From Bifidobacterium catenulatum PV20-2 (GTDB taxonomy: Bacteria > Actinomycetota > Actinomycetes > Actinomycetales > Bifidobacteriaceae), in the NCBI RefSeq assembly GCF_000800455.1, contig NZ_CP007456.1, positions 558,001 to 622,000 of the forward strand: DNA of 64,000 nucleotides, written 5' to 3'. Below the pieces are notes generated by a model. That model saw nothing but the letters and a program-made list of their open reading frames with translations, had not been told where the DNA came from and made no database searches. The position numbers and the translations under genes are program-made. Positions 26,914 to 36,999 of the stretch are shown here, piece after piece. How positions within the stretch are numbered: position 1 is the stretch's first letter; every line of letters begins with the position of its first letter.

Positions 26914-28995
26914 CTACCAGATGCGCACGCGCTGATCGGGATCAAGCCACATGCCGTCCTCAGGCTTCACATCGAACGCCTTGTAGAACAGGTCAACGTT
27001 GCGTGCGATGCCGTTCGTGCGGCATTCAGCGGGGGAATGCGGGTCGATCTGCAGATACTGCTCCGCCAGCTCGTCACGATTCTTGGTGCGCCAGATGGAT
27101 GCATAGCTGAGGAAGAAACGTTGCAATCCGGTGAAACCGTCGATTTGCGGCGCTTCAGCTAACGAAGCCTCAATTGCGTCCATGGATCCGTTCTTCTCAC
27201 GGCCGGCTGCCTCGTCAAGGGCGAACGCGTACGCCTTGAGTGCGATGTTCACGCCACTTAAGTCGCCGATGTTCTCGCCAATGGTCAGCGCGCCATTCAC
27301 ATGCGGAGCTTGGGTGGGATCATCGGCGTACTTTTCGGCGAGCTGGGTCGGCACGAATGCGTTGTACTGGTCGATGAGCTTCTGCGTGAGCTGTTCGAAA
27401 TTGGCTTTGTCTTCTTCGGTCCACCAATCGTTGAGCTTGCCGTCGCCGTCATACTGGGCGCCCTGATCGTCGAAACCGTGGCCGATCTCATGACCGATCA
27501 CCGCGCCGATACCACCGTAATTCGCGGCGTCTTCGGCATTCGGATCGAAGAATGGCGGCTGCAGAATGGCGGCCGGGAACACGATTACGTTCATGGTCGG
27601 CTCATAGTAGGCGTTTACCGTTTGCGGGTTCATCAGCCATTCGTCCTTGTCGACGCTCTTGCCGACCTTGGCCAACTGGTAGCCGGTCTCATACAGGTTG
27701 GCGGCACGCATGTTCTCGGCGAAACCGGCATCCTCATGTACGTCAAGCGCGGAATAGTCACGCCAATGGTTCGTGTAACCGATCTTCGGCACGAACTTGG
27801 AAAGCTTCTCCAACGCCTTCTGCTTGGTTTCCTCGCCAAGCCAGGCGGAACTGGAAATGGACACGCGGTAGGCGTCGATCAGATTGCCGACCAGCTGTTC
27901 CATGCGCTGCTTCGACGACTCGGGGAAATGCCTCTTCACATATTCGCGGCCCACATCCTCGCCGCAAATGCCGTTGACCAGCGAAACGCCGCGCTTCCAG
28001 CGCACACGCTGTTGCTTCTGACCAGACAACGTCTTGCCATAGAACTCGAAATTCGTCTCATCGAATTCGTGCGGCAGCTCCAATGTGGATCCGATGATCA
28101 CATGCACGCGAGCCCACAGCTTGAGATCATCAAGATCCGCGGTCTTCCAGAACGCGTTAAGACCGGTGAGAAAGTTCGGCTCATGCACCACCACACGGTC
28201 GAAAACACCGCGGAAATCAAGCGGTTGTACCTGTGCTGCGGAAGTCTGATCATATGCGGACTGCCAGGATTCAATCCATGTGTCGAGATCATAATCGGCG
28301 AGCATTCCGCTCAATTCCGCATAATCAGTGGGATTATAGGTCTTCACCGAATCACGAGTGGCTACATTGTCCCAATGGTTCGCGGCGATACGCGTCTCAA
28401 CATCGAGGAAACGCTTGGCGTCGGCTTCGGCCTGCTCGCTATCGGCGGCAAGCTTCGCGTTCTTGAGCTGCTTGGCCACCATATCGACGTACGCTTCGCG
28501 AATCGGCGCATAATGGTCTTCACGGTAATACGCCTCATCGGGCAGACCCAAACCGGCCTGCTCAACATGGATGATGTTGGTTTCGGGAGCACCGGGATCG
28601 CCATATACGGCAATGCCAATCAAGTCAGGGCCGCCCGCCGGATTCATCGCGCCCAAAGCGCGGGTGAGCTCGGTTTTGCTGGCAGCGGCATCAATGGCCT
28701 CAAGCTGGCGTTCAATGGCGGCGAGCCCGGAAGCGTTGATGGCATCAACGTCCAGGAAGCTTGCATACAGGGCGTGGGACTTCTCGGCAGGGCAGTCGTC
28801 GTCTTCAAGAATCTCACGAATCTGGTTTTCGGCGTCTTCGGCGAGCTTGTCGAACGAACCATAGCGGGAACGGTCGTCAGGAAGGCGATACATGTCGATC
28901 CACGGGCCATTGACATAGCGGAACAGGTCTTGCGCAGGGCCGGTCACGGCGGAGAACGATGCCGGATCGATGCCCGAATTCAAAGTGGTACTCAT
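26914..28995 (-). CDS. pepO: M13-family zinc endopeptidase (PepO/neprilysin-like)
   Basis: A 693-residue metallopeptidase. The zinc site is VIGHEIGHGFDD (H502, E503, H506) with the third ligand in GENIGDLSG, and the substrate-binding segment NAYYEPTMNVIVFPAAILQPPFF precedes it. M13 enzymes cut oligopeptides on the amino side of hydrophobic residues. There is no signal peptide, so it is cytosolic, like lactococcal PepO, and probably processes imported peptides. The C-terminus DPDQRVRIW is the usual family ending. The gene converges with ssb and is divergent from map. Confidence 0.95.
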   Translation of the reverse strand: MSTTLNSGIDPASFSAVTGPAQDLFRYVNGPWIDMYRLPDDRSRYGSFDKLAEDAENQIREILEDDDCPAEKSHALYASFLDVDAINASGLAAIERQLEAIDAAASKTELTRALGAMNPAGGPDLIGIAVYGDPGAPETNIIHVEQAGLGLPDEAYYREDHYAPIREAYVDMVAKQLKNAKLAADSEQAEADAKRFLDVETRIAANHWDNVATRDSVKTYNPTDYAELSGMLADYDLDTWIESWQSAYDQTSAAQVQPLDFRGVFDRVVVHEPNFLTGLNAFWKTADLDDLKLWARVHVIIGSTLELPHEFDETNFEFYGKTLSGQKQQRVRWKRGVSLVNGICGEDVGREYVKRHFPESSKQRMEQLVGNLIDAYRVSISSSAWLGEETKQKALEKLSKFVPKIGYTNHWRDYSALDVHEDAGFAENMRAANLYETGYQLAKVGKSVDKDEWLMNPQTVNAYYEPTMNVIVFPAAILQPPFFDPNAEDAANYGGIGAVIGHEIGHGFDDQGAQYDGDGKLNDWWTEEDKANFEQLTQKLIDQYNAFVPTQLAEKYADDPTQAPHVNGALTIGENIGDLSGVNIALKAYAFALDEAAGREKNGSMDAIEASLAEAPQIDGFTGLQRFFLSYASIWRTKNRDELAEQYLQIDPHSPAECRTNGIARNVDLFYKAFDVKPEDGMWLDPDQRVRIW

Positions 28996-29136
28996 GACTT
29001 CACACTATCCATCTTTGGTGACAAAACAGTGTATCTGAAACGAATAATCGTCATTATGCAATTTCATATGTAAGACGCGATTGCCTGATCGTAAGAAACG
29101 TATGCACTGTAGGGCGTACGAAGTAGGGTTATAAGC

Positions 29137-29916
29137 ATGATTGAACTGAAAACACCGAAAGAGATCGAAGAGATGAAGCCGGCCGGCCGTTTCGTCGGCG
29201 GTATTCTGCGTGATCTCAAGGAATTCACCAAAGTTGGTACCAATCTGCTGGAAATCGACGAATTCGTGCACAAGCGCATCGTCGATCGCAAGGGAGCCGA
29301 ATCCTGCTACGTCGACTACGCTCCGGATTTTGGCACCGGCCCGTTCGCACACTACATTTGCGTTTCCGTGAACGATGCGGTGCTGCATGGCGTTCCGTTT
29401 GACTACAACCTGAAAGACGGCGATCTGGTCAGCCTCGATCTGGCGATCAACGTCGACGGTTGGGTTGCTGATTCCGCCATCAGCTTTGTGGTCGGCGAAC
29501 ATAAGGATCCTGAGGATCTGCGCCTGATCAAGTGCACCGAAGAGGCTTTGGAAGCTGGTATCGCCGCTGCACAGCCGGGCAACCGTTTGGGCGATGTTTC
29601 CGCAGCCATCGGCGATGTGGCTCGCGAATACGGTTATCCGATCAACCTGGAATTCGGCGGCCACGGCGTCGGCCGTATCATGCACGGCGATCCGCATGTG
29701 CCGAACGACGGCCGCGCCCACCACGGCTACAAGCTGCGTCCGGGCTTGGTCATCGCCATCGAACCGTGGTTCCTCAAGACCACCGACGAGATCTACCAGG
29801 ATCCGAAGGACGGTTGGACACTGAAGAGCTCCGATGGTTCCCGTGGCGCGCACAGCGAGCACACCATCGCCATCACCGATAATGGCCCGGTGATCCTCAC
29901 CGTTCGCGACAAGTGA
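29137..29916 (+). CDS. map: Methionine aminopeptidase, type I
   Basis: A 259-residue dimetal enzyme that removes the initiator Met from new proteins. Ligands are in order: two Asp (LDLAINVDGWVADSAISF), His in GHGVGRIMHGDPHVPN, Glu in IAIEPWF and Glu in AHSEHTIAI. Length fits type I; there is no SH3-binding N-terminal extension. The ATG at 29137 has only a weak AGGG upstream. Monocistronic, ending in a strong terminator. Confidence 0.96.
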   Translation: MIELKTPKEIEEMKPAGRFVGGILRDLKEFTKVGTNLLEIDEFVHKRIVDRKGAESCYVDYAPDFGTGPFAHYICVSVNDAVLHGVPFDYNLKDGDLVSLDLAINVDGWVADSAISFVVGEHKDPEDLRLIKCTEEALEAGIAAAQPGNRLGDVSAAIGDVAREYGYPINLEFGGHGVGRIMHGDPHVPNDGRAHHGYKLRPGLVIAIEPWFLKTTDEIYQDPKDGWTLKSSDGSRGAHSEHTIAITDNGPVILTVRDK

Positions 29917-29974
29917 TCAATGGTTGGCGAAAACGTTGTGATTTCGTAGGTGGACTAACAAAATTCATCAGACG

Positions 29975-30020
29975 AAGCCGATGTCTGGAATTCTTTTGCA
30001 ATTCTAGACATCGGCTTTTT
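29975..30020 (+). terminator. Rho-independent terminator of map
   Basis: AAGCCGATGTCTGGAATT pairs with AATTCTAGACATCGGCTT (one mismatch), followed by TTTTT ending at 30020. Confidence 0.88.
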
Positions 30021-30181
30021 ATGTGCGTATTTGTACGGGAAAAACTGAATATTCGTTATATGGGAATGAAGAATCGAATGTCAATCGATTGATTTTGAGA
30101 CGAAACCATGCTTGGAAACGCGGATGCCATATAGTGTTCGATACTTCCGAACGGTTATGGACGGTTAAGGAGCGTGCAAGC

Positions 30182-31474
30182 ATGGCCACAGCCAATCTGA
30201 GTGTGGAATCCAAAGACTTCACCCTGCCGGTGGTCGAAGCCACGGCAGGCGCGGACGGCATCGTGGTATCCACGCTGCGTAATGATGGCTGGGTCACGCT
30301 TGACCCCGGATTTTTGACGACCGCGCAGTGCGAATCGAAAATCACCTACATCGACGGCAAGAACTCGATTCTGCGCTACCGCGGATACCCGATCGAGCAA
30401 CTGTGCGAGCAATCTGATTTTCTTGAGGTCGCATGGCTGTTGCGCCACGGCGAACTGCCGAATCAGGAGCAGTACGACCGTTTCATCTCCGACATCAACC
30501 ATCGCACGATGGTGGGGGAGGATTTCCGCACTTTCATGGGCTCCTTCCCGCGTACCGCGCATCCGATGAGCGTGATGGCGTCCGCGGTCAACGCGCTCGC
30601 CACCTTCTACCCGGATACCACGGATATCAACGATTCCGACCAGCTTGACGAAGCCGCGACCATTATCATGGCGAAGGCGCGAACCATCGTCAGCTACATT
30701 TTCCGCCGTCGCCGCGATGAGCCGATGCTGTACCCGGATTATTCGCGCGGTTACGTGGACGATTTTCTGCGCATGTGCTTCGCGGTGCCGTACGAGCCGT
30801 TCGACTCCGATCCGCTGTACGTGCACGCGCTCGGCCGACTGCTGATCATCCATGCCGATCATGAGCAGAACTGCTCCACGTCCGTGGTGCGTATCGCCGG
30901 TTCCGCCCACGCCAACCTGTATTCCGCGGTCGCCGCAGGCATCAACGCGCTTTCGGGCCCATTGCATGGCGGCGCGAATGAGGCGGTGTTGCGCCAGCTC
31001 AAAGCCATTCGCGATTCGGGTAAAACCGTCAAGAAATTCGTGGAAGATGCCAAAACCAGAGGTCAGCGCATTTCCGGCCTTGGCCACCGCGTGTACAAAT
31101 CGTATGATCCTCGTGCGGCGATCGCCAAGACGTATCTGCAGAAGATCATGGAACGCGCGGATACGTTGAAATTGCCTGCCGATGAGCGTGCATTGTTCGA
31201 CGTCGCCACGGAATTGGAGAAGATCGCGCTGAATGACGAGTATTTCGTGTCTCGTCACCTGTATCCGAATGTCGACTTCTACACGGGATTGATCTACCGT
31301 GCGATCGGTTTCGATCCGTCGATGTTCACCACATTGTTCGCATTGGGGCGCATTCCCGGTTGGATTGCGCAATATCGTGAGATGCTTGCCGATCCGAACA
31401 CCAAGATTGGTCGCCCACGTCAGGTGTACACCGGTTACACCGAACGCGATTACGTTCCAATCGACCGTCGATAG
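30182..31474 (+). CDS. gltA: Citrate synthase
   Basis: A 430-residue enzyme that condenses acetyl-CoA and oxaloacetate to citrate. Catalytic residues are His in SGPLHGGANEAV, His in GLGHRVYKSYDPR and Asp in NVDFYTGLIYRAIGF, and the N-terminal beta domain of hexameric type II enzymes is present. Bifidobacteria have a partial TCA branch that supplies 2-oxoglutarate for glutamate; this enzyme starts it. AAGGAG is 9 bases before ATG 30182. The same frame is open from 30023, but that extension has no ribosome site and no family match. Confidence 0.95.
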   Translation: MATANLSVESKDFTLPVVEATAGADGIVVSTLRNDGWVTLDPGFLTTAQCESKITYIDGKNSILRYRGYPIEQLCEQSDFLEVAWLLRHGELPNQEQYDRFISDINHRTMVGEDFRTFMGSFPRTAHPMSVMASAVNALATFYPDTTDINDSDQLDEAATIIMAKARTIVSYIFRRRRDEPMLYPDYSRGYVDDFLRMCFAVPYEPFDSDPLYVHALGRLLIIHADHEQNCSTSVVRIAGSAHANLYSAVAAGINALSGPLHGGANEAVLRQLKAIRDSGKTVKKFVEDAKTRGQRISGLGHRVYKSYDPRAAIAKTYLQKIMERADTLKLPADERALFDVATELEKIALNDEYFVSRHLYPNVDFYTGLIYRAIGFDPSMFTTLFALGRIPGWIAQYREMLADPNTKIGRPRQVYTGYTERDYVPIDRR

Positions 31475-31584
31475 TTGTTTTTTCGCTGTTTCATGGAATC
31501 GTGATGTCTTTCGCCAAGCCCTGCGGCTAAAGTATTGCACGGAAACGTGCAAGTAATGCAATCACTATTGTGAAGGAGCAAAGA

Positions 31585-32574
31585 ATGACCGATCAGCGCA
31601 CTGCGTGGGGTTGGGGTCTGGCCAGCGTGGACGCGGCCGGCAATACTCTGGATGTTTGGTATCCGGAATTGAAGCTTGGCGAGGAGCCGGAGGAAGTGGC
31701 TCGCCCGAACCATGATTTCGGCAACCTCGCCCATGAGGGAGCGGACGTGCGTGGCGTACGCCGTATTCCGGTGTTCACCGTATCGAAGCTTGACGAGCCG
31801 ATCGAAGACGCAGCCGACGCCTACCTGCGTCTGCACTTGCTGAGCATGCGTCTGGCCAAGCCGAACACACTGAACCTGGACGGCATTTTCGCGGCCCTTA
31901 ACAATGTGGTGTGGACCAACTATGGCCCGTTCGCGGTCGAGGATTTCGCGCTACGCAAGCTCGATGTGATGGCCGCCGCCAACCAGAGCGCTCCGGGCCT
32001 GCCGAAGGTCGACGTGAACGTGCTGTCGATCGACAAGTTCCCGCGCATGGTCGACTATGTGGTGCCGACCGGTGTGCGTATCGGCGACGCCGACCGCGTG
32101 CGTTTGGGCGCCCACCTTTCCGAAGGCACCACCGTCATGCATGCCGGCTTCGTGAACTTCAACGCCGGCACGCTCGGCGTTTCCATGGTGGAAGGCCGAG
32201 TCTCCCAAGGTGTTGTGGTCGGCAACGGTTCCGACATCGGCGGCGGCGCATCCATCATGGGTACCCTGTCCGGCGGCGGCAAGCTCAAGAACTCCATTGG
32301 CGAGCATTCTCTGCTCGGCGCGAACGCGGGCATCGGCATCTCCCTCGGCGACAATTGCGTGGTTGAAGCCGGTCTGTATGTGACAGCCGGCACCAAGGTG
32401 ACCATCTACGACAAGGCCAAGGTCGCAGCGGGAGAACCGCTCGAAACCGTCAAGGGCGCCGACCTTTCCGGCAAAGACAACATTCTGTTCATCCGTAACT
32501 CGGTGTCCGGACGTATCGAAGCGCGCTATCGCAAGACCGGTATCGAACTGAACGAAAAACTGCACAAGAACTAA
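31585..32574 (+). CDS. dapD: 2,3,4,5-tetrahydropyridine-2,6-dicarboxylate N-succinyltransferase
   Basis: A 329-residue enzyme of lysine and diaminopimelate synthesis that succinylates tetrahydrodipicolinate. The actinobacterial form is recognisable by its N-terminal domain ([21 protein letters not shown]) and by the C-terminal left-handed beta-helix of hexapeptide repeats ([39 protein letters not shown]). AAGGAGC lies 7 bases before ATG 31585. Its product feeds the peptidoglycan cross-link. rlmH follows after 10 bp. Confidence 0.94.
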   Translation: MTDQRTAWGWGLASVDAAGNTLDVWYPELKLGEEPEEVARPNHDFGNLAHEGADVRGVRRIPVFTVSKLDEPIEDAADAYLRLHLLSMRLAKPNTLNLDGIFAALNNVVWTNYGPFAVEDFALRKLDVMAAANQSAPGLPKVDVNVLSIDKFPRMVDYVVPTGVRIGDADRVRLGAHLSEGTTVMHAGFVNFNAGTLGVSMVEGRVSQGVVVGNGSDIGGGASIMGTLSGGGKLKNSIGEHSLLGANAGIGISLGDNCVVEAGLYVTAGTKVTIYDKAKVAAGEPLETVKGADLSGKDNILFIRNSVSGRIEARYRKTGIELNEKLHKN

Positions 32575-32584
32575 AAAACAAGCC

Positions 32585-33064
32585 ATGAAAATCTCCCTTA
32601 TCACCGTCGGCAAAGTCAAGGAAAAATATCTGCGCGACGCCATCGCCGAATATTCGAAACGCCTCAGCCGATACTGCAAGCTTGACATCGTCGAAGTGGC
32701 CGACGAGAAAACACCCGAGCATGCCAGTGAGGGAGTTGAACGGCAAATCAAAGCCAAGGAAGGCGAACGCATCGCCAAGCATATACGTGACGATGCGTTC
32801 GTCATCGCGCTCGCCATCGAAGGCCAGCAGCTGACCAGCGAGGAACTTGCGCGGAAAATCGACGGTCTCGGGCTGCATGGCACAAGCCATATCCAACTCA
32901 TCATCGGCGGCTCGCTCGGACTCGATCCAACGATTTTAAAACGGGCAGACTACCTGCTGAGCTTCTCCAAAATGACGTTCCCGCATCAGTTAATGCGCGT
33001 TATTTTGTTGGAACAGATCTATCGTGCGTACAAAATCAATGCCGGAGAGCCCTACCATAAATGA
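32585..33064 (+). CDS. rlmH: 23S rRNA (pseudouridine1915-N3)-methyltransferase
   Basis: A 159-residue SPOUT methyltransferase that modifies pseudouridine 1915 in helix 69 of 23S rRNA. The SAM-binding knot reads [25 protein letters not shown] and [24 protein letters not shown], and the C-terminus INAGEPYHK is diagnostic. The length is standard. It follows dapD by 10 bp and is likely co-transcribed with it. Confidence 0.96.
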   Translation: MKISLITVGKVKEKYLRDAIAEYSKRLSRYCKLDIVEVADEKTPEHASEGVERQIKAKEGERIAKHIRDDAFVIALAIEGQQLTSEELARKIDGLGLHGTSHIQLIIGGSLGLDPTILKRADYLLSFSKMTFPHQLMRVILLEQIYRAYKINAGEPYHK

Positions 33065-33175
33065 TTCGTTCACGTTTTCGAATGATTCGCGCATGATTTC
33101 CGCGCATGAAATACGAGACTGCGTCAAAAATGCCGGAAGTCGATAAGTAGAAGGTGTTGCCTATACTGGTGCCCC

Positions 33176-33307
33176 ATGAGTGACTACAGAAGCGAACGCG
33201 AGCAGCGAGAGCGCCGTCGTCGCACTTTGGTGCGAGCGGTGTGCATCGTCATTGCTGCGGCGATGCTGCTGAGTCTGGTGATTCCTGCTATCTACGCAGG
33301 TCTTTGA
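33176..33307 (+). CDS. Small single-pass membrane protein, 43 residues
   Basis: ATG 33176 opens a 43-codon frame: a highly charged N-terminus (MSDYRSEREQRERRRR) followed by one hydrophobic helix (about residues 18-41, VRAVCIVIAAAMLLSLVIPA). By the positive-inside rule the Arg-rich end is cytosolic. Codon use looks coding and nothing overlaps it. The ribosome site is weak (AGAAGG about 20 bases upstream). I do not recognise a family. Its position, between rlmH and the prfB-ftsE-ftsX genes, would be worth comparing across bifidobacteria. The stop is TGA within CTTTGAC, resembling the RF2 frameshift site, probably by chance. The remaining gap to prfB (33308-33489) shows nothing clear. Confidence 0.55.
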   Translation: MSDYRSEREQRERRRRTLVRAVCIVIAAAMLLSLVIPAIYAGL

Positions 33308-33489
33308 CGCCCTTGGCCTGGTATGATCCTCCCCGGGTCTGCATTCCCATACGTAACGAGACTGGTTCGCGGCTCGGCAAGATGGGAGCGAGCATGCGGG
33401 CATGTGGAAAAGTTGAGGATTGTGTGAAAGCCGTATGAGGCTCCATGACAGAATATAAAGAACGCATAAAGAAATGTATGGTGTAAACG

Positions 33490-34620
33490 ATGGCAGAATT
33501 TGATTTTTCCCAAGCGATCGGCGAAGCGCGCGCCAAATACGAATCGATTTCCAAGGCGCTTGACGTCGACCGACTGACCGCACAGGCCAAGGATCTTGAA
33601 GTGCAGGCGGCCGAACCGGGACTGTGGGATGACCCTGAAAACGCGCAGAAGGTGACCAGCAAGCTTTCTGCGGTACAGTCCCAGTTGAAGCGTCTCGCCT
33701 CCGCAAGCCAGCGTATCGACGACGTCGAAACGCTCGTGGAATTGGGGCAGGAAGAAGACGACGCCGACACGTTGGCGGAAGCGCAGTCCGAAGTCGAAAG
33801 CATTCAGAACGATCTGGCAGACATGGAAATCCAAACCCTGCTTGACGGCGAATACGACGAACGTTCCGCTGTGGTGACCATTCGTTCCGGTGCCGGCGGC
33901 GTGGATGCGGCCGACTTCGCGCAGATGCTGTTGCGCATGTACCTGCGTTGGGCGGAACGCAACGGCTACAAGGCCAAGGTCATGGACACTTCCTATGCGG
34001 AAGAGGCAGGCATCAAGTCCGCCACCTTCCAGGTGGATGCCCCTTATGCGTATGGTCGCATGAGTGTGGAAGGCGGTACTCACCGTCTGGTGCGCATCTC
34101 CCCATTCGACAACCAGGGCCGCCGTCAGACCAGCTTCGCGGCTGTGGAAGTGGTGCCACTTGTCGAAGCGACCGATCATATCGACGTGCCTGATTCCGAA
34201 ATCCGTATTGATACCTACTGCTCTTCCGGTCCTGGCGGTCAGGGTGTGAACACCACGTATTCCGCGGTGCGCATCACCCACATTCCGACCGGCATTGTGG
34301 TGACCATGCAGGATGAGCGCTCGCAGATTCAGAATCGTGCCGCGGCCATGGCCGTGCTGCAGTCCCGACTGCTGGTGCTGCGCCACGAAGAGGAAGCCAA
34401 GAAAAAGAAGGAACTCGCCGGCGATATCAAGGCCAGCTGGGGTGATCAGATGCGCTCCTACGTACTGCATCCGTACCAGATGGTCAAGGATCTGCGCACT
34501 GGCTATGAGACCTCGCAGACCCAAGCCGTGTTCGACGGTGATATCGACGCGTTCATCGAGGCTGGTATCCGCTGGCGTCATGAACAGCGTCGTGAGGCGG
34601 CGGAAGAAGCGGAAGACTAA
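33490..34620 (+). CDS. prfB: Peptide chain release factor 2
   Basis: A 376-residue factor that reads UAA and UGA. The codon-reading tripeptide is SPF (204-206, [10 protein letters not shown]), the GGQ motif is at 249-251 ([13 protein letters not shown]) and the N-terminal coiled helices are complete. The frame is full-length from ATG 33490, so no programmed frameshift is needed, unlike the E. coli gene. ftsE begins 49 bp downstream, the usual actinobacterial order prfB-ftsE-ftsX-smpB. Confidence 0.96.
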   Translation: MAEFDFSQAIGEARAKYESISKALDVDRLTAQAKDLEVQAAEPGLWDDPENAQKVTSKLSAVQSQLKRLASASQRIDDVETLVELGQEEDDADTLAEAQSEVESIQNDLADMEIQTLLDGEYDERSAVVTIRSGAGGVDAADFAQMLLRMYLRWAERNGYKAKVMDTSYAEEAGIKSATFQVDAPYAYGRMSVEGGTHRLVRISPFDNQGRRQTSFAAVEVVPLVEATDHIDVPDSEIRIDTYCSSGPGGQGVNTTYSAVRITHIPTGIVVTMQDERSQIQNRAAAMAVLQSRLLVLRHEEEAKKKKELAGDIKASWGDQMRSYVLHPYQMVKDLRTGYETSQTQAVFDGDIDAFIEAGIRWRHEQRREAAEEAED

Positions 34621-34669
34621 AGGCCGCGATTACCGTAATCAGAACAGCACATAGTGGAGGGGTACGACG

Positions 34670-35983
34670 ATGGCGCTGATTTCGCTTGAACATGTGAGCA
34701 AGGTGTATCCGAAAGGCACCAGGCCTGCGTTGGATGACATCAACCTCGACATCAATCGAGGGGATTTCGTGTTCCTCGTGGGCGCATCGGGTTCCGGCAA
34801 AACCACATTGCTGAGCCTGTTGCTGCGTGAAGAGGAGGCCACGGACGGCGAGATCCGCGTCGCAGGCAACGATTTGCGACGCCTGTCCGCACGGCAGGTA
34901 CCGCATTATCGTCGTTCCATCGGCTTCGTCTTCCAGGATTACAAGCTGTTGAACAACAAAACGGTGTGGGAGAATGTGGCGTTTGCACTTGAAGTGATCG
35001 GCACAAGCCGTTCCACCATCAAATCGTTGGTGCCGAAAGTACTGCAGACGGTTGGGCTTACCGGCAAGGAGGACAGCTATCCGCATGAGCTTTCCGGCGG
35101 TGAGGCGCAGCGCGTGGCCATCGCGCGAGCGTATGTGAACCATCCGCAGATCCTGTTGGCCGACGAGCCTACCGGAAACCTTGATCCGACCACATCGTTG
35201 GGCATTATGGAAGTGCTGGATGCCATCAACCGCACCGGCACCACCGTCGTCATGGCCACGCATAATGAGGAAATCGTCAACTCCATGCGCAAGCGCGTGG
35301 TCGAATTGCATACCGGCAAAATCGTGCGTGACGAGCAGCAGGGATCCTACGATTCCGCACTGTACTTCCCGGATGCCGAAGTGGAATCCAAATCGCATCA
35401 GGCGCTGAATGGTGGCGATGCTGACGCGAAATACCGTGCGCCAAGCGGTTTGGTCGTGCCTGATGCTTCCGAGGGGACGGTGGATGTGGAAGGTTCGACG
35501 CGAGCCGAAACCGCGGCGAATGCGGTTGATGCCGTGGCTGCGGCCATCCACGGCGACAATGAAGATGCGGGCATTGCACGACTTGCCAATTCCGTGCATT
35601 CCGGTCGCACAGGCCGTTATGGAGAGGCGTTCGCTTCGGTGGAAACCACGTTGACCTGGGGCAAGGGGCTGAAGCTCGAGGAGCTTGCAGAACAGGAACA
35701 AGCTGATTCGTCTGCACGTTCCCAGAGCGAATCCAATGCCGATGCCACTATCGTTTCGCCTGAAACAAGCGCCGAATCAGGCAACGCGGATGAAAACGAA
35801 CAGCGGGCAGAGCCAACGGTTCCTGCGCCTCCGGCACCGCCGATGCCTCCCGCGCCGCCGGTGCCGCCGACCCCTCCTGCTGTTCCTGCGGCGACCGACG
35901 ATGACGCGGCGAACTGCGCAGAACAATCCGTCGAGCAATCCTCCGAACAGCATGAAACGTCCGAAAACAAGGAGAACGACTGA
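34670..35983 (+). CDS. ftsE: Cell-division ATPase FtsE with long C-terminal tail
   Basis: A 437-residue ABC ATPase. Residues 1 to about 228 are a complete FtsE: Walker [10 protein letters not shown] (38-46), signature [14 protein letters not shown], Walker [14 protein letters not shown]. With FtsX it transmits a division signal to wall hydrolases outside the cell. FtsE proteins usually end near 230; here about 210 extra residues follow, rich in Ala, Glu and Asp, with a proline block ([19 protein letters not shown], about 382-400) and an acidic end. The tail looks disordered and may contact division or cytoskeletal proteins; this is inference. GTGGAGG precedes the ATG, and the stop overlaps the ftsX start (TGATG). 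Confidence 0.95.
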   Translation: MALISLEHVSKVYPKGTRPALDDINLDINRGDFVFLVGASGSGKTTLLSLLLREEEATDGEIRVAGNDLRRLSARQVPHYRRSIGFVFQDYKLLNNKTVWENVAFALEVIGTSRSTIKSLVPKVLQTVGLTGKEDSYPHELSGGEAQRVAIARAYVNHPQILLADEPTGNLDPTTSLGIMEVLDAINRTGTTVVMATHNEEIVNSMRKRVVELHTGKIVRDEQQGSYDSALYFPDAEVESKSHQALNGGDADAKYRAPSGLVVPDASEGTVDVEGSTRAETAANAVDAVAAAIHGDNEDAGIARLANSVHSGRTGRYGEAFASVETTLTWGKGLKLEELAEQEQADSSARSQSESNADATIVSPETSAESGNADENEQRAEPTVPAPPAPPMPPAPPVPPTPPAVPAATDDDAANCAEQSVEQSSEQHETSENKEND

Positions 35984-36906
35984 TGCGTTTGCGTTTCATT
36001 CTTTCCGAAACCTGGAGCAGCCTCAAGCGCAACGTACCCATGCTGCTTTCGGTGATGCTCGTTACCTTCATCTCATTCCTGTTCATCGGAGCGTCGGTGC
36101 TTACCCAGGCACAGATCACCAAAGCCAAAGGCGATTGGTATTCCAAGGTCGAAGTGGTGGTGTGGATGTGCCCCGACGGCACCAGCCAATCCGTGAACTG
36201 CACCGCGGGAACCTCCGCGACGCAGGCACAGATTAACGACTTGCAGCAAACCATCCGCAACGAGCTTGCCGATGATGTTTCGCAGATCACCTTCGTCAGC
36301 AAGGAAGATTTCTATAACGACACCTTCCTCAAGCAATATCCGAACGGCGAATATCAGGGGCGTACGCTCACTGCCGATGACATGCAGGATTCATTGTGGC
36401 TCAAACTCAAGAATCCTGAAAAATACCAAGTGGTTTCCGAAGTGCTTTCCGGTAAGGAAGGCGTCGATACCGTCAGTGACCAACGGCAGATTTTCGAGCC
36501 GGTTTTCGCCGTACTGAACCGCGCTACCATTGCGACCGCCGCGTTGGCTGCGGTGATGGTGGTTGTTGCCATTATGCTGACCGGCACCACGATTCGCATG
36601 TCTGCGGCGTCTCGCAAAACCGAAACGGAAATCATGCGTTTGGTGGGTGCTTCGAACTGGACGATTCGATTGCCGTTCATTCTGGAAGGTGCGATCGCGT
36701 CGTTGGTGGGTTCGCTGCTGTCTTGCGCTACGCTTTCGGTATTGGTGAAGGTATTCGTCACTGATTGGCTTGCGACTTCCGTAAAATGGATTCCGTATGT
36801 GAATCAGATGACAGTGCTTTGGATTTCGCCGATTCTGGTTCTTGGAGCGGTATTGCTGTCCGTGATTGCATCCACGGTATCGCTGCATAGATATCTGAAG
36901 GCCTGA
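35983..36906 (+). CDS. ftsX: Cell-division permease-like protein FtsX
   Basis: A 307-residue membrane protein: one N-terminal transmembrane helix (about 21-42), an extracellular loop (about 45-170), and three C-terminal helices (about 175-300) of the FtsX fold, with the conserved ETEIMRLVGASNWTIRLPF cytosolic stretch. It does not transport; it couples FtsE ATP hydrolysis to activation of an extracellular hydrolase. The CHAP protein encoded 93 bp downstream is the natural candidate. It is translationally coupled to ftsE. Confidence 0.95.
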   Translation: MRLRFILSETWSSLKRNVPMLLSVMLVTFISFLFIGASVLTQAQITKAKGDWYSKVEVVVWMCPDGTSQSVNCTAGTSATQAQINDLQQTIRNELADDVSQITFVSKEDFYNDTFLKQYPNGEYQGRTLTADDMQDSLWLKLKNPEKYQVVSEVLSGKEGVDTVSDQRQIFEPVFAVLNRATIATAALAAVMVVVAIMLTGTTIRMSAASRKTETEIMRLVGASNWTIRLPFILEGAIASLVGSLLSCATLSVLVKVFVTDWLATSVKWIPYVNQMTVLWISPILVLGAVLLSVIASTVSLHRYLKA

Positions 36907-36999
36907 TAAGTATTACTTAATGGCAAGTGGCATTACGTGTCGCGGATTTTAAGCATGAGATGCTATGGTGTGGAACAATGATGGGAGGCAAGTGACCGA

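Noticed and set aside
27301-29073. A 590-codon plus-strand open frame opposite pepO
   Set aside because: It is the antisense shadow of the M13 peptidase gene; the minus strand has the HEIGH zinc motif and full family length, and the plus-strand product shows no motif.
33302-33308. CTTTGAC, the RF2 programmed-frameshift heptamer, upstream of prfB
   Set aside because: The +1 frame after it ends six codons later and does not join prfB, which has its own complete start at 33490; there is no G-rich stimulator at the right distance.
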